Assembly: GCA_017591395.1 (NCBI GenBank)
Contig: WEDG01000799.1
Location: forward strand, 179,110 to 243,109
Direction of reading: 5' to 3'
From: Schistocephalus solidus
Lineage: Eukaryota > Platyhelminthes > Cestoda > Diphyllobothriidea > Diphyllobothriidae
DNA length: 64,000 nucleotides
Positions 11,366 to 23,135 of the stretch are shown piece after piece. Under the pieces are notes generated by a model. That model did not search any database. It was not told the origin of the DNA and saw only the letters and a list, made by a program, of their open reading frames with translations. Within the stretch, counting starts at the first letter, position 1. Every line of letters begins with the position of its first letter. The position numbers were made by a program, and so were the translations under genes.

Positions 11366-12404
11366 CCGTCTAAATACATTTTTCTCTGAGGAAGGAAGAA
11401 GGAGACTAGACAGGTAGCGAAACAACTTGTTTATTTTTTAAGGCCTCGTCCGTCTTTCGCGATGAAATTGGCAACATTTACAGTAACAATTACAGGGAAC
11501 ATTAGAAAATTAACTGCCAGTGTCACTCGTCTGGCTCTTTATAGTGGCATCTGATCAATACATCATTTAACTGACTTTTCTTCCTAAGCTCAGAATTCAA
11601 TCAACTCTCGACCTGTCTTGAGTTCGACAACGGCAATTACCTTGGCGACTGTCAAGTTGAACTCGTGACCCATTTCGAATTTTGTGGGTATTCATGTGGA
11701 CAGTAAGCCCCGGTAACGAGCAAAAAACTTTCACGAACTTGTAGAGTCTATCCGAAAGTGACGTCTTTTTTAAGCGTAAAGAAACTGTTTAACCCTCGTA
11801 GGTGTGTTGATTTCGGACTTCGGTTTTATTGTATGGACAGAACTGCTCCGAAAAAAAGATAGTGACGTATTTAGCTAAGTTGTAATATCAGCCCATTACC
11901 CCCAAATTGCATGGCTATGATGAATGCCTTCCGAGTTTTAGCAAAATATTCGCGAATATAAAAATCAAGGAAGAAAATTGGACGTTGGATAGTGATTTGC
12001 TGCATGCAAAATGTACGTTCCATTGGGTGTTCATGGTACAATGTTTGATCCTAAGGTCACAGTAGATCAAGTTGCACCCGCAGTCCCAGATATCCTGATG
12101 CATTTTAGATCGTTCTGGAATTAATGAAGTAAATATGGCATAAATATCAGGCTCGGCGTACATTTCTGAGAGGTCAAAAGTATGAAGAGAGCGTAGGCAA
12201 TAGTTGACCCTCATTTCGGGCATATAGGACTACGGCCTGTTTTCTAAGATTATTGTACTCAGCAAAGTGTTGCGTAATTTATGAGACGATGAGGATGATC
12301 CATCTTGTCTGTTGGATCAGTTGGCTCTGTTTTTGCCTCAGCTGCCAGGAAGGCTCACCTCTCGTTCAATTGGTGTGGCGTTGTTTGTTATAGGTTCCCT
12401 AAAC
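11366..12404. other. Unassigned sequence
   Basis: No supported feature. A 102-codon minus-strand frame at 11915-12223 has no recognisable motif and is of chance length. Confidence 0.4.
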
Positions 12405-12745
12405 GGGTTGTATTGTAGATGCACTGGACCAGCACGTGGGGTAGATAAGAGCATGGCAGGCTTTGTTCGGAGTGCGTTCCCATAAAAATTGCCGCACATG
12501 GTGAGGGTGGTGGCACGCGTAGGTGCAGACTCACAGCGCGCCAGCCACCTGCACCCAATCCTGCCTCCGGTCTTCTTGACTCTGTCTTGACGCCGGAAAA
12601 TGTTGGGTGAGGGAAGAGAGAAGGCGGTAGATGCAGCGAAAGACTACTATCACTTAAAACTAATTCACACACAAATCACCGTCTCTGCGCCACCATGCTG
12701 TGAAGCACATGGTGTACCTCGTCAGATACGACGGCCAAACTGTCC
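12405..12745 (-). repeat. High-copy repeat A
   Basis: Minus-strand copy of the repeat found at 15445, 19410, 26487, 47135, 57325 and 63480. Shared blocks include gactctgtcttgacgccgg, the gatagtag(t/c)ctttcgctgc block read in reverse, and a terminal block around cgacggccaaactgtcc. Confidence 0.75.
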
Positions 12746-12993
12746 TTGGTCTCTATGACTTTGCTTTATGAATTACTAATTTCTTCAGTCCTCAATGATT
12801 GACATTTTGTAGACCAGTGTTTTCTTGTACGTACCGATCTCACCGGCTGTCGTGGTGTCCTTCTGATCAGAGTTTTTGCGTGCCTTGCTAATGTTTACTA
12901 AGCCGTGATCCAGGGCCTGTTGACAGAATGAGGCAGGTAATGGGTTCTGCAATAGAGCTAAAATCCGAGTCCCAGGACGCAGCTGAGAAGGAA

Positions 12994-12994
<1 letters not shown>

Positions 12995-13027
<33 letters not shown>

Positions 13028-13205
13028 AGAAGAAGAAGAAGAAGAAGAAGAAAATCACAGCAGCATGAACTTTATTGGCCTGACGTTTTGAATTTGTGCT
13101 CGAGCCCCGCATTTGATGCTGCTCCCAATTATGGGCTAGAACATGACTCCAAAATATCAGGTGGATAAAGTTCTTGTTGCAGAGATCACGTCTACTTCTT
13201 TTTAG
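12995..13205. mobile_element. Back-to-back PLE ends beside a (GAA)n tract
   Basis: A (GAA)n tract (about 13000-13052) is followed by a minus-strand PLE end (aactttattggcctgacgtt, about 13068-13087) and then almost at once by a plus-strand PLE end (13115-13205, with ggataaagttcttg and gatcacgtctacttc). The two ends form an imperfect palindrome. No coding sequence lies between them. Confidence 0.6.
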
Positions 13206-13888
13206 TGGGTTCTACTTCTAAGAAACCAGTATGCAAGTTAAGTCTGTCGATTGACATGAGACTCAAGATACTTCCGTCTTTGTCTTCGTGCGTCACGTCC
13301 TGTGCATTCGGCCGCTAGTCGCCTTTCGCGCAGGAACCTCTTCTTGTCTGTTGTACTCTTCAAGCCGCTCAGATATGATGTTATCTACTCTGCGGCCGTT
13401 GCACTTGTCTGGTATACCTTCAGGATTAATAATTGTGACCATCCGTAGTGTTTCAGTAGATGGGTGAGAAACAAGAAAACCCTTCCCTCGGCAAAATGTC
13501 CTCGCCTAGAACGTTGCAGTACTTATGTTGCCGACAAATTCAAATAAAAGATCTAGGTGGTTAATCTTAGATGCACTTTAGCTCATTTTGTCTGAAGTAC
13601 AACTGTCAATTTGTGTGAACTTAAGACAACCTTACAATACTGGACTGCTAACCCAGTGGGGCGTACATTCCCCTGGACGAATATTCTTAGGTTAGAGTAC
13701 TGTATGCGGCCGTTTCAAGGTAGGGTTTTTTGGGCTCGGTTGGTTAAGCGGTCGATTGTTTGCATGTATATTTCTCTGCCATCAGTTGGTCCATTCCAAA
13801 TTTTTTTTCTAAATAGTAAATCTTAAGAAAGGTGTTAAATGATTCTAATAATTTCCGATACATACGAAAATGCGAGTCCCATAACGAA
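13206..13888. other. Unassigned sequence
   Basis: No supported feature seen. Confidence 0.4.
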
Positions 13889-14215
13889 ATTGAGAGGAAG
13901 TAGACGCGATCGCTGAGACAAGGACTTTATTCGCCTGAAGTTTCGGATTCCAGCTGGAACCCATCTTCAAGGTAGATAGAGACCCGCATACCAGCCATTG
14001 AACAATTAGCACATCAGAGGGTTATCATCCTCGAGGAAGGGGAAGCCGTTAATAGTGCTAGGTATGCAACAGCAAAGCGACTGCATCCTATAAATACTGC
14101 AACTCCCTGTGTATGAATTACCCGTATCTGATACTGTCTCTCAATATGGGTTCGAGTTGGAATCCGAAACGTCAGGTGAATAAAGTTCTTGTCCTAGTGA
14201 TCACGTCTACTTCTT
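13889..14215. mobile_element. Short PLE-derived element with inverted ends
   Basis: The left end, about 13889-13980 (minus orientation, aagtagacgcgatcgctgag), is the inverse of the right end, about 14145-14215 (gatcacgtctacttcttctc). Both arms contain the helix GGGTTC/GAATCC or its variant, then GAAAC, then AATAAAG. The interior (13981-14140) matches 23455-23600 and contains tgcatcctataaatactg. It encodes no protein and is probably non-autonomous or a deletion product. Confidence 0.65.
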
Positions 14216-14604
14216 CTCAATGCTCACGTATCTCCTCGCGAAGGTTCATTTTCGTTCTACGCGTACAACCTGCTTCAAATAAACTAGTAAACTGACGAGG
14301 TCTGGAGAGGCAACCTGCATTTAACCTTTTGATGTACAATTAGACTGTTGATGAAAATAATCGCAAGTTTAACGCCGCAGTACGCATGCAGCATAGTCAA
14401 CTTCAAACAAGGAGTCAACATTTCACTTGCTTAAGCTCGGTGGAATTCGCAGTTTGGGAAGATTTCCTTCCTTTTGGTAGACATGCCTCCAACTTTGGTG
14501 GCCCAATTTATCAGGCATTTTTAAATCAATTTTTCTGGACACCCAGTTTTCTTCATCGGTTGCTGATTATGATGATGGTTTCGACTAAGATCTGATTCCA
14601 GCAA
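14216..14604. other. Unassigned sequence
   Basis: No supported feature. Confidence 0.4.
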
Positions 14605-14690
14605 CTGACTCTCCGTTCTTGTCCAAGCGATCGCGTCTACTCTCCGTTCTTGTCCCTGTGATTGCGTCTACTTCTTCTCACTTCTAATAA
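14605..14690 (+). repeat. Tandem duplicate of the PLE terminal tip
   Basis: Two consecutive copies of the terminal ~35 bases: gttcttgtccaagcgatcgc with gtctact, then gttcttgtccctgtgattgc with gtctacttcttctc. Confidence 0.6.
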
Positions 14691-15444
14691 TGTTAGGCGA
14701 GTTTGCCTCGAGCAGAAGGAGTTAGCTGTTGACTACGTATGAGTTTATGTAAAAAGGTTTTCTGGCTGAATAAGCCGTGCATTCACAAATTAAGTCCAAT
14801 AATAGCTTCGAAAAGTTTCCCTTCACTATCAAATTACCAGCACATAACTGGAATCTAAGCTAGCATGATCTTACCTTATAGAGGTAAAATCGGAACATTA
14901 GAAGGAAGAAGTTAAGTCTAAAGTTGTTCCTTAATTTCAGCCTTTTACAGCAAGAACAGTTTCACAAAGGCCAACTGGCTAACCAATGTCAGTTCTTATA
15001 TTGAACTGTAGGTTTCAAGCTGCAAAGAATTAGAATATATATTGTGTAATTTCAGTGCTCCTCAGTTAATAGGGAATTCTAGCAGGCACTCATTAAATGT
15101 TATTTACAGCATGAAGTAACAGTTGTTTATTTTCCATAAGCAAAGAAGAGGAATCAAAAAAGGATACAGTCAAGCTATGTATGGCCCTGTCCAACAAGAC
15201 ATAGCATTTTCATTTTTATTCAACCCCCTCACCACAAAGATTGACCTACGGGCTTATAAAACTAAGTAACAGCTATCTGTTTATGCATACGTAGGTGTAT
15301 TTTTCTCGGCCCACACTCCCAAAGGCGTCATTCTTTTAAGACGTGAGAAAAAAATCAGTTTTGCCAGTTTGAATTAAGGGCCCGAACAAATGGAGCATAC
15401 TCAACGCAAGAGAGGTGATAGAAGCCCACGGTCTCGACGTAGTT
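14691..15444. other. Unassigned AT-rich sequence
   Basis: No supported feature. Confidence 0.4.
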
Positions 15445-16225
15445 TCAGTTGAAGATATGATAGTTCGACCGTCGATTTTGACGAGGTCCACCGTATACTC
15501 CAAACAAGGTGGTGCAGGGACGGTGACTTGCGCGTGAATTAGTTTTAAGTGATAGTAGCCTTGCGCTGCAGCTACCGCACTCTCTCCTCCTCCCCCATCT
15601 GAGCCCGGTGTCAAGACAGAGTCAAGAAGACTGGAGATGGGAGAGGGCGCGGGTGGCTGGCGCGGCCGAAGCCGCCCCTGTGTGTACCACCACACCTGAC
15701 TTGGATCCCACGGAGTGGAAGTGCCATAAAGGCCACATTAAGAAGGAGCCATTGCAGCCTGACTCTCAGTCCGCCAGTCAGCCACTCCACACAAAACACA
15801 CATTGGGCTGACCACGTGGTCCGAGTTATCCCGTTAGTTGGCAACCTTCCAAGTCACGGCTTTAGCGCACCGTGATAGTTTCAAGCGCGTCAGATTGGTT
15901 ATAATGAGGAATGTACACTGAGTTGTCGACCTCACTCTCTCCCCCACCCCCACAATCAGACCACCACCCGAGCCAGTCAGTTGTCTGATGTGGCTGACGG
16001 GTCGGCGTACCTGTCTTTGCGCGCCACAGCATGACCTGCCCCCCCGCACGCACCAGGATTCACTAAATCAGGGGATATGGAGGAGCCATCCCCGTCTGAC
16101 TCCCAGTCCACTGGTTAGCCACTCGACACACAGCACATACACTGGGCCGACGGCGTGGTCTGGTATAAGCATCAGATTGGCAGCCTTCCAAGCCACGGTT
16201 TCTAGGACACTGTGATTTGAGCATT
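15445..16225 (+). repeat. High-copy repeat A followed by related module B
   Basis: Module A (15445-15880) starts at gatagttcgaccgtcgattt and ends at gcgcaccgtgatag. Module B (15885-16225) follows directly and ends in a diverged version of the same ~130-base terminal block (cagccttccaagccacgg). Open frames on both strands here are shadows in repeat DNA. Confidence 0.75.
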
Positions 16226-16408
16226 ACATAATATTACAAACCAACTAATTAATCCTTTCTAATCGAAGTTCAGTTGACGTTTCACGAGAGACGCCACCTA
16301 CTGTAGTTGGAAGATGGGGACAGGATTCAACATACAAGAAAACGTGTAATACTGTGTATCAACGATGCCAAAACTGACTGAAAACAGCATCTCAAGACGG
16401 AAGCTTAC
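16226..16408 (-). other. Probable intron 3' of the MTR4 exon
   Basis: Unique sequence after the splice donor of the minus-strand MTR4 exon. Confidence 0.5.
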
Positions 16409-16799
16409 CGATACAGCATAGACCGCAAAATTTCAGTCGTCACTATAAGAAGGGTCGATTCCGGGTTGATGGTGATGTCTCCGGTCATTATGCCAATGTC
16501 CTTGAACTCTCTGCTGAACTCTCGGAACTTCTGATTGCTTAATGCCTTAATGGGGGTGGTGTAGATAACACGCTGCTTGGTGGCCAGTCTCAAAGCTATT
16601 GCGTATTCAGCTACCACGGTTTTCCCAGCAGAAGTATGTGCAGACACCAGGACTGACTGCTTGTTTTCAATAGAAAGAATAGACTGTCGCTGGAAAGGGT
16701 CTAACTTGAAGGGATAGGTCTTTGCCGGTGTGTTTGACATAGGTCCGAGAGGTTTAAAATGGGTGCCGGGAGGTATAACAACCTCGTGGATGCAACCTT
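16409..16799 (-). CDS. MTR4: Exosome RNA helicase MTR4 (SKIV2L2), one internal exon
   Basis: MTR4 is the DExH-box helicase that unwinds RNA and feeds it to the nuclear exosome as part of TRAMP/NEXT-type complexes. The exon encodes about 130 residues. In order they are the EGCIHEV strand, a Q-motif-like segment ([11 protein letters not shown]), Walker A (SAHTSAGKT), motif Ia with [11 protein letters not shown], and TGDITINP plus [11 protein letters not shown] (motif Ib region). All match the start of RecA domain 1 of animal MTR4, with no frame disruption. The 5' splice donor is seen (CG|GTAAGC, ending at 16409), splitting the arginine codon as expected before GSEVMRE. The acceptor is probably cctgcag just above 16799; the in-frame ATGs upstream are likely intronic. 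The DExH box and the rest of the protein are not seen in the window. SKI2 is a less likely alternative. Confidence 0.88.
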
Positions 16800-16959
16800 C
16801 TGCAGGAATTGTAAGGTTTTTCATTTTTTGTAACTTAAAGCGCGATTCGCGGGCTTTTGGCATGGAAGTCCGTGAACCCAATTCGATGGTGGGTCGCTTT
16901 GGAGTGTCTGAAAGTCCAGCATCGAAAAGTCCAGCAACAAAAGAGGTAGATGATGTGCA

Positions 16960-17062
16960 AGTCTACTCTCGCTGTAATCCAGCGCAAATCACCGTACCAG
17001 CACCACACTTCTGTGGAGCATACGGTGGACATCGATGGACTACGACGGTCAAACTAGCGGAT
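16960..17062 (-). repeat. High-copy repeat A fragment
   Basis: Minus-strand fragment with gtggagcatacggtggacat and the terminal gacggtcaaact. It lies in the presumed MTR4 intron. Confidence 0.65.
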
Positions 17063-18842
17063 GTTAGGGTATGGACACGGGAATATTCCATCTTTGTAGA
17101 ATTATGCGCAAGGCTACCTTGATTACTGGGGTGGGGCGTTCCTAGTTCCGTGTCATTTTTAGGCGGCCATATAAGTAATTCACACTGACATTCTTAACAA
17201 TGTTTCAAATGGAAAATATTGCTTAGTTACAAGACAGATTTGAGCCAAAAAGTTGTGGTTAACGGCACCCCATAAATTGCACAATCGTGCAATGTGGTGC
17301 TAACAAAAACCTGGTTTCAAATTTTTTCCTTTTTAAGAGAAAACAGGCTTTAAACCTGGGTAAAGTTTATATGTAACTGGAGTTGTTTTACTGGCTGCAC
17401 CACTAGTTTGTTTGTAGTAGCGGGAGTGTAGTGACAGGATTAACCCACACTCTTATAACGGCAGCTATGAAGTCCCCAGTCTCATGCAACTAGGGTAAGA
17501 AAGCTTAAATCACTCAATGCGGCAACATTGCCAGCTAGTTCGCATGTGATATCAGTAGAAAGACCAGTCTGAGCATACGAAAATCGTGTTAGTCTAAACC
17601 TAGGCAAGTTTCGGTTCTGGCAGTAGAAGAATTCACTAACCTTCATTTCTACTTTTCCAGTAGCCTTCACACTTTGAAGGTAGGTCGTCACTTACGGGAG
17701 ACACGTAAGCAGGTGTGAATTTGCACATAACGCCAAGGTTGCTGACTCAGCAAGAAGGAAGACCAAAATGACGCACTCGTTTCAATTGGCGTAACCGGTG
17801 ACCAGAAGATCTCTGGCTAAGAATCACATTACCATATTTGTTTGCTTCTCCTTTTATAGAAATAGTACAAGGCTAAACTCTATGGTTATTAAGTTGAATA
17901 AAAGGGCGCTTCTCAGTAAACTATAGCACCCGGTTTTACGGATAATATGAAACAGTCCTATGCAGGCAGGTAAAACTGAAAATTTCCCTTTGAATAGCGG
18001 TTGGACATCTGTGAAATAAGAAGGAGAACATAATTATGCTTAGTAAAGATGTTGACCGGTCGATAACACGAAGGTACCGATCTCGGAAGTCAAGGAAAAC
18101 AGAATGGATCAAAAGAGCTTCTACTGAGACCAAGGAGCACATAAGAGGTTCTGCAAACAGCTGCCCTAAGCTCTCTTTGCAGGCATATTTGTGTCATTAT
18201 CTGCAGTTAGGGTTCTTAGAACCCAGCGCGCATGCGCTTTTTCTCTATTTGTGTCCACCTTAAACCAATCAATGAAGAACAAACGTTGATTTGCTGGTGC
18301 GAAGTTGATGTCGGCTCCGACTGGGACTCGACTGGGAACATGAGGTGGACAGGCCGGCAATGGGACAGAGCGGTGGCGGCGATCCCGGGAGCGAACTGCC
18401 ACAATCCGCATCGGCTAGACTGAAGGCGGCGTGGAGCGACATCGAAGGGATGATTAATGTCTAAAAACAAGAGTAAACAAACGGTCAGGAAAATGGATAT
18501 GATGTCCACTACGGGTAATATATAGAGAGAGCAGAAGATAATGGTGAGTTTTTCTAGTGGCTGGAATGTTGACGGCTGATAAGGAGGTAGTTGCACTTCG
18601 AGACTACGCACATGGAGGGGAAAGGAAACACGCAAGACAGAAGAAGAAGGTGGAAAAACAGGGGGTAAAAGAACACGGCGTTCGTACGGCGGAGTGTCCG
18701 GTACAGACGTTTTGAGGCGGGCTCGCTCACCAACTCTTCGCGAGTCCCCAATGGGATGCAGAAGGTCTTCGTCTCCTTTAAAGACAAGCCGGAAGGGGCT
18801 GTAATACGGTCATTCCAGTAGCCGGTGTACTCGACCACATTG
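17063..18842. other. Unassigned sequence, presumed MTR4 intron or 5' flank
   Basis: No upstream MTR4 exon could be recognised. Open frames around 17482-18635 lack motifs. Confidence 0.35.
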
Positions 18843-18948
18843 GAGCACAGTTGGCTAGGGCGTTGGCTGTACTAAAGCCTTCCCCTTGATGGGATGAGCT
18901 CCAATCCCACCGAAGCCGCCGAGTTTTTCACAAGTTGGCAAAGGAATT
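18843..18948 (+). mobile_element. tRNA-derived SINE, family C
   Basis: A-box-like agttggctagggcg, anticodon-arm-like ggctgtactaaagcc, a long variable-arm-like segment (ttccccttgatggg), then ccaatcccaccg and the tail gccgagtttttcacaag. Copies at 31278-31395 and 31588-31690 have the same tail. Confidence 0.6.
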
Positions 18949-19409
18949 ATTATTATCTGCCAAAATCCTTTACTAATTTGTGCATTATTTAAATAACGAT
19001 TTTTATCGAATTCGCAGTTATAATGGAGAGTTATTTAATTGTTTTATTCAAGTTTTCACTGCTTCTGTTTCCCGCCTACCTGGCCCATAATCTAATCCAA
19101 AATACGACAGCACACGGCGAGTGCATTCGGTCCCCATAACCACACAAGTCGATAACCTCCCTCACGATCATAAAAGGCCGTTATATGCAACGGAAATTTC
19201 AAGGTGATATTCAGCGACCCAGTCAACCAGTAGTATGTGCTATGTCAAAGTTCTCCAGTTTACAGTCCTCCGCAAACGATTGAGAGACTAGTGGGATTGA
19301 GTATTCTACGCAAGCAACTTCAGGCCATCTAGGGCCTAAAGTGACCGTCCACACTCAATGAAATGAAATATAAACGCGCAGCCACCGTAAGGCATAGTAA
19401 CCTCACATA
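18949..19409. other. Unassigned sequence
   Basis: No supported feature. Confidence 0.4.
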
Positions 19410-20000
19410 AGTAGGTGGTGGATATGACATTTCGACCGTGTGACCCAAAGAAAGGTGGGCTAAGGACGTTGACTTGCGCTGCATCTACCGTACTCCCTCC
19501 TCCTCCACCAACTGGCCCCCGTGACATGATCAAGTCCATAAGACCAGAGACGAGAGAGGGTGCAGGTGGCTGGCGCCACCGGAACCGCCCCTACGCGCAT
19601 CACCACACCTGGCTCGGATCCCACGGAGTGGGCGTGCCATAAAGACCACATTACGAAGGAGCCATTGCAGCCCGACTCAGTATGGCCGTCAGCCACTCAA
19701 CACAAACACATACAGGGCTGACCGTGCAGTCCGAGTTATTCCGTCGGTCGACAGCATTCCAAGCAACAGCTTTTAGCACACCGTGATAGCTTCAAGTGCA
19801 TTAGATGGTTTCTAATGAGGAAAGTGCGCCTAACCGTCGACCTCGCTCTTTATTCCCATTGCAAGGCCCCAGCCACCATCCTAGCCGGTCTATCGACTGG
19901 TGCGGGGAATGGGGGAATTATATATCTACGGACCTCGTCTGCGCGTAAGTCGTACGCAACCTGCCTCCTAAAACATGGTGCTGGATACAGTGTGATATGC
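19410..20000 (+). repeat. High-copy repeat A with partial module B
   Basis: Module A to about 19805, including gatcccacggagtgggcgtg and the terminal caccgtgatagcttcaag. It is followed by the first part of module B (cgtcgacctcgctc, atctacggacctcgtctgcg). Confidence 0.7.
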
Positions 20001-20179
20001 GCAAATACCTTGTAATTACCTTAGTTTCTAACCATTGAGCAGATGATAATGAAATTTCGACTGCATTTTAAAAAGGCGGAAACTTGGTGGTCAGGTGTAA
20101 TGAGAGGACCAGACTAATACAACAGACGTTTACATGGTTGTTAAGGAAAGTGATGTCTTTTTTAAATCACTAAAAAATA

Positions 20180-20920
20180 AACGATCAATGGAACAAGGGC
20201 TTTATTATACTGACGTTTGGGATTCTCTCTCGAACCCAGCTTCAGAGACAGTCGCACAAAAGGGCAATAGGGGCACAAGGGACGTAGTATTTATAGGGCG
20301 TGGTTGTCAAGACACCACAGGCCTACCATATTTGACAGTCCTTGTGGTCCTCGCTGGGGGTGGCAGTTGATGCGATTATTGCTTGTCGCTGCGTACCCGT
20401 GTTGTTAAAGGCCGTGATTTCATCACAGTTGCTGATCCTTGGTGTGAGGATTACTCGGTCATTTGCTTGCTGCCACCACGACTACTGGTTAGTCGCATCC
20501 TCCCCGCATGGTCAGTAATTTTCCCCAGGCAAATTCACAGCACAAAATACGGAGGTGGAAAATTATTGCGCATGTTTGTTGACTGTGGGCCGATTAACCA
20601 GGACTCAAGCAACTCACAGCTCACGCAATTGTCATCTCTGGTGAGAATTTCGGCCTCATTGCACTCGAAGGTGTGGGTAGGTCCCATCGAATGAGCCGCG
20701 ATCTGGCAGTTAGCATCCTTCCTTCTCACCGCTGCTGCGTGCTTGGGCATTCGCGTGTTGAGTAGTCTCTCAGTTTCTCCTCCGTAGTTGCTTTGTCCGC
20801 AACTGGACCAGATCCGATAAATGGCTCCAGACGATCCTGTCAATTTACTGCGACCGAAAGACCCGAAAGAGCTATCTGCCGCCTTCCAGGGTATTGTACC
20901 AAATATCCAAGACTTCACAG
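20180..20920 (-). mobile_element. PLE 3' fragment with GIY-YIG endonuclease remnant
   Basis: The minus-strand frame 20918-20535 carries YRIWSSCGQSNYGGETER, the GIY-YIG block of PLEs. It continues with RMPKHAAAVRRKDANCQIA and the family C-terminal pattern EAEILTRDDN...LLESW. The 3' terminal segment (20180-20260) follows, containing CTGAAGC, GGGTTC/GAATCC, CAAAC, GTCAG and AATAAAG in minus-strand order. The reverse transcriptase is absent, so this is a 5'-truncated copy. The C-terminal wording resembles the fragments at 23136 and 36640 and differs from PLE1 and PLE2, so it belongs to another PLE lineage. Confidence 0.75.
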
Positions 20921-21147
20921 ATGTGTAAAATTCTCTTTTAGACTAACCCTGCGCAACTGTAGGTTTTCCACGCAAGTGAGCGAATTTCTTTCATTCAAGC
21001 TAAGGAATTGTTATAGCGGCTCAAGTAGTGGGGAAGGGGAACCCTGTTCCCCAAATCCTGCTTATTGCAAGGAACTCGAAGAAATACCGCGTTGTTCTCT
21101 CTGTGGATTTGGTTACTGTTCAGGCCAGGGCGTTGCTAAGTCCTGCG

Positions 21148-21149
<2 letters not shown>

Positions 21150-21193
<44 letters not shown>
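21150..21193. repeat. (GA)n microsatellite
   Basis: About 21 perfect GA units. Confidence 0.95.
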
Positions 21194-21194
<1 letters not shown>

Positions 21195-21884
21195 AAGAAT
21201 GAGCCTTTGGCATCAACTGTTTTTGTGGGTTTGTCAAACCGCGGCCGAGTCTGCCTGTGCCTAATCGTGTGTGTGGCATGACCCTACAGTGGGCTGCACT
21301 GCAAATGCGTTGGTCCAAAATGAGGACTAAGACCGTCTCATGGCACGTGCTCATCGGTCAGCGTGAAGTGGACACAAGCCAATAACTACTATGTTTTAAT
21401 TTCCTGCAGAAATTACTCGCTAACTTGGAGTAAATCAGTCTGAATTGAGGTTTAGAGGCACAGATAGAAAGTTGATGTGTGGGATTCAGTTGAGGTCTAT
21501 CAGCCACAGTGGGATAACCGCGTAATAATCACTAAACTGCCAACAGGCAACCAGTATTGGGGCTACACCATACATCATACTGGCCGCACAGGTACAGGCA
21601 GGTACCGGTATCAAGTTACCTAAATACCTACTGCTTTACATGCGTCTGCCATGCATTCACTGCACGTAAGTCGTGAGCTGGGCTCGGGCAGCAGCCTTAT
21701 GCAGGAAGGAAGTGTGCGATGGACATCGTCGTTTGAGGCGGTTGCACTAGGAAAAATATTCAAAATTTTCCGATGAACCTTCTTTCTTAACTTTCATCTT
21801 AGAATGCATACTAATGCAGTTAGTAAATACAAACATGTGAACACTTTCATGTAAATGAAGAAGAGAAAGAATGTCAGTTCAATA

Positions 21885-22010
21885 TTAAAGCTAACATTCA
21901 ACCCAAAACTTAACCCGCACTATAGTTCTGACCACAATCCTAAACATAACACTAACCCTAACTTTGGCCCTGACCATGGCCCTAACATTATCCGAAAATG
22001 TAACCATTCT
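21885..22010 (-). repeat. Telomere-like degenerate repeat, family D
   Basis: Stretches such as aacactaaccctaac and ctgaccatggccctaac, i.e. diverged CCCTAA units. This is the reverse orientation of the family at 34900 and 51355. Confidence 0.5.
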
Positions 22011-22984
22011 GGAATTTAGCACAGGGTCACCTGTGATAAAGGGCTACCTATTTTCTGCTCTTACCTTTTATTTTCTTGGCGTTTCGAATTGATTTTCAGG
22101 AAGCCAAACATTCGGCGGATAATCACCAGTTCTATTTCCCACGCATAACCAACCCCGTAAAAACGCTTGCTGCCTAAATTATTGCGACGTTGTTGACAAT
22201 AAAGAATTCATTTCGATTAAAGACTGGCAAGAGCCCAAAAAACGGCCTTGGCCCGATCCCGTAGGTTTCCAAACAAGACACTCCTCTCCAGTCAAATGTG
22301 ACATCGAAAGGTATTCCACCGTATGTCTTAAAGTGCTAAACGTTGATACAGACACTACAGTCGGCCCGTCAATACAGTTCTTGCAAAGGGGTACGTCTCC
22401 TGTCAAACAATGCTATAGTATCTTTCGATATCACATCCTTTCTTTATTTGTATTCTTCGGGATATAGAGGTCGAGACCACTAAGCTACCCTTGAAAAAGA
22501 GGTGAAATAAGTTGACAATCCTAAGTCCTCCAATTCTTGAAATTTGATATCAGGACAAATTAAGCATTCATCGAACGCACGCCTATGAGTTTAGCGATGG
22601 GAAAACTCAAAGTCGCGTTACTGGACTTTCAAAACCATCTACAGAAATTCATAGCAGGGGCTACAGTCAATCAGAAGATAATGTTGCTGATTTAAGCTCC
22701 CTTACACAGAGGCTTACAGTGGATGGCTATCTCTGCAGATTTGGTAACCAATGCTTGCTCAAACGATAGGAGACCTAATCGCATCTGTCATAAATTTTGA
22801 CGAATGCTCCCTCACGTCAGAATGGTCTCAGAGACCTTCAGTCACCTTCGCACAACACTTGGACTTGAGATTGCGCAGAGACCAGTGGCTGTTATCAAGT
22901 AACCGAGTAATGTTGCCGAAGACCCACTGTGTCGGCACACTGCCTGGGAGTCGTTTACCGGATCTGGTGTAGGTGTGGACAAAG

Positions 22985-23135
22985 TAGATGTAAGAAGAGA
23001 TAGACGCGGTCGCTGGGACAATAACTTTTTTCACCTGACCTTTTGGATTCCAAGTTGAACCTATCTTCAGAGACAGTATCAGATACTGGTAATTTTTAAA
23101 CAGGGCGTTGCAGTATTTATAGGATGCAGTCACTG
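22985..23135 (-). mobile_element. PLE terminal segment, inverted
   Basis: Minus-strand PLE end: tagacgcggtcgctgggac at the outer edge, CTGAAGA at 23070-23064, the helix GGTTC/GAATCC, and the inner block gcagtatttataggatgcag. Confidence 0.7.

Larger units (their letters stand above)
20921..22984. other. Mostly unassigned sequence
   Basis: Contains a (GA)n tract and a telomere-like repeat, listed separately. No gene was recognised. The 162-codon frame at 20793-21281 overlaps the PLE antisense and the GA tract. Confidence 0.4.

Noticed and set aside
15336..16053. Several 60-120-codon frames on both strands
   Set aside because: All lie in high-copy repeat A/B and recur at its other copies.
17600..17700. 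VKATGKVEMK before a donor-like GTTAGT on the minus strand, similar to a C-terminal MTR4 segment (EMKGRVAC)
   Set aside because: Lies on the 5' side of the helicase exon, the wrong order for a C-terminal exon, and matches only a few residues.
20793..21281. 162-codon plus-strand frame
   Set aside because: Antisense of a PLE remnant joined to unique sequence and a (GA)n tract; no domain.
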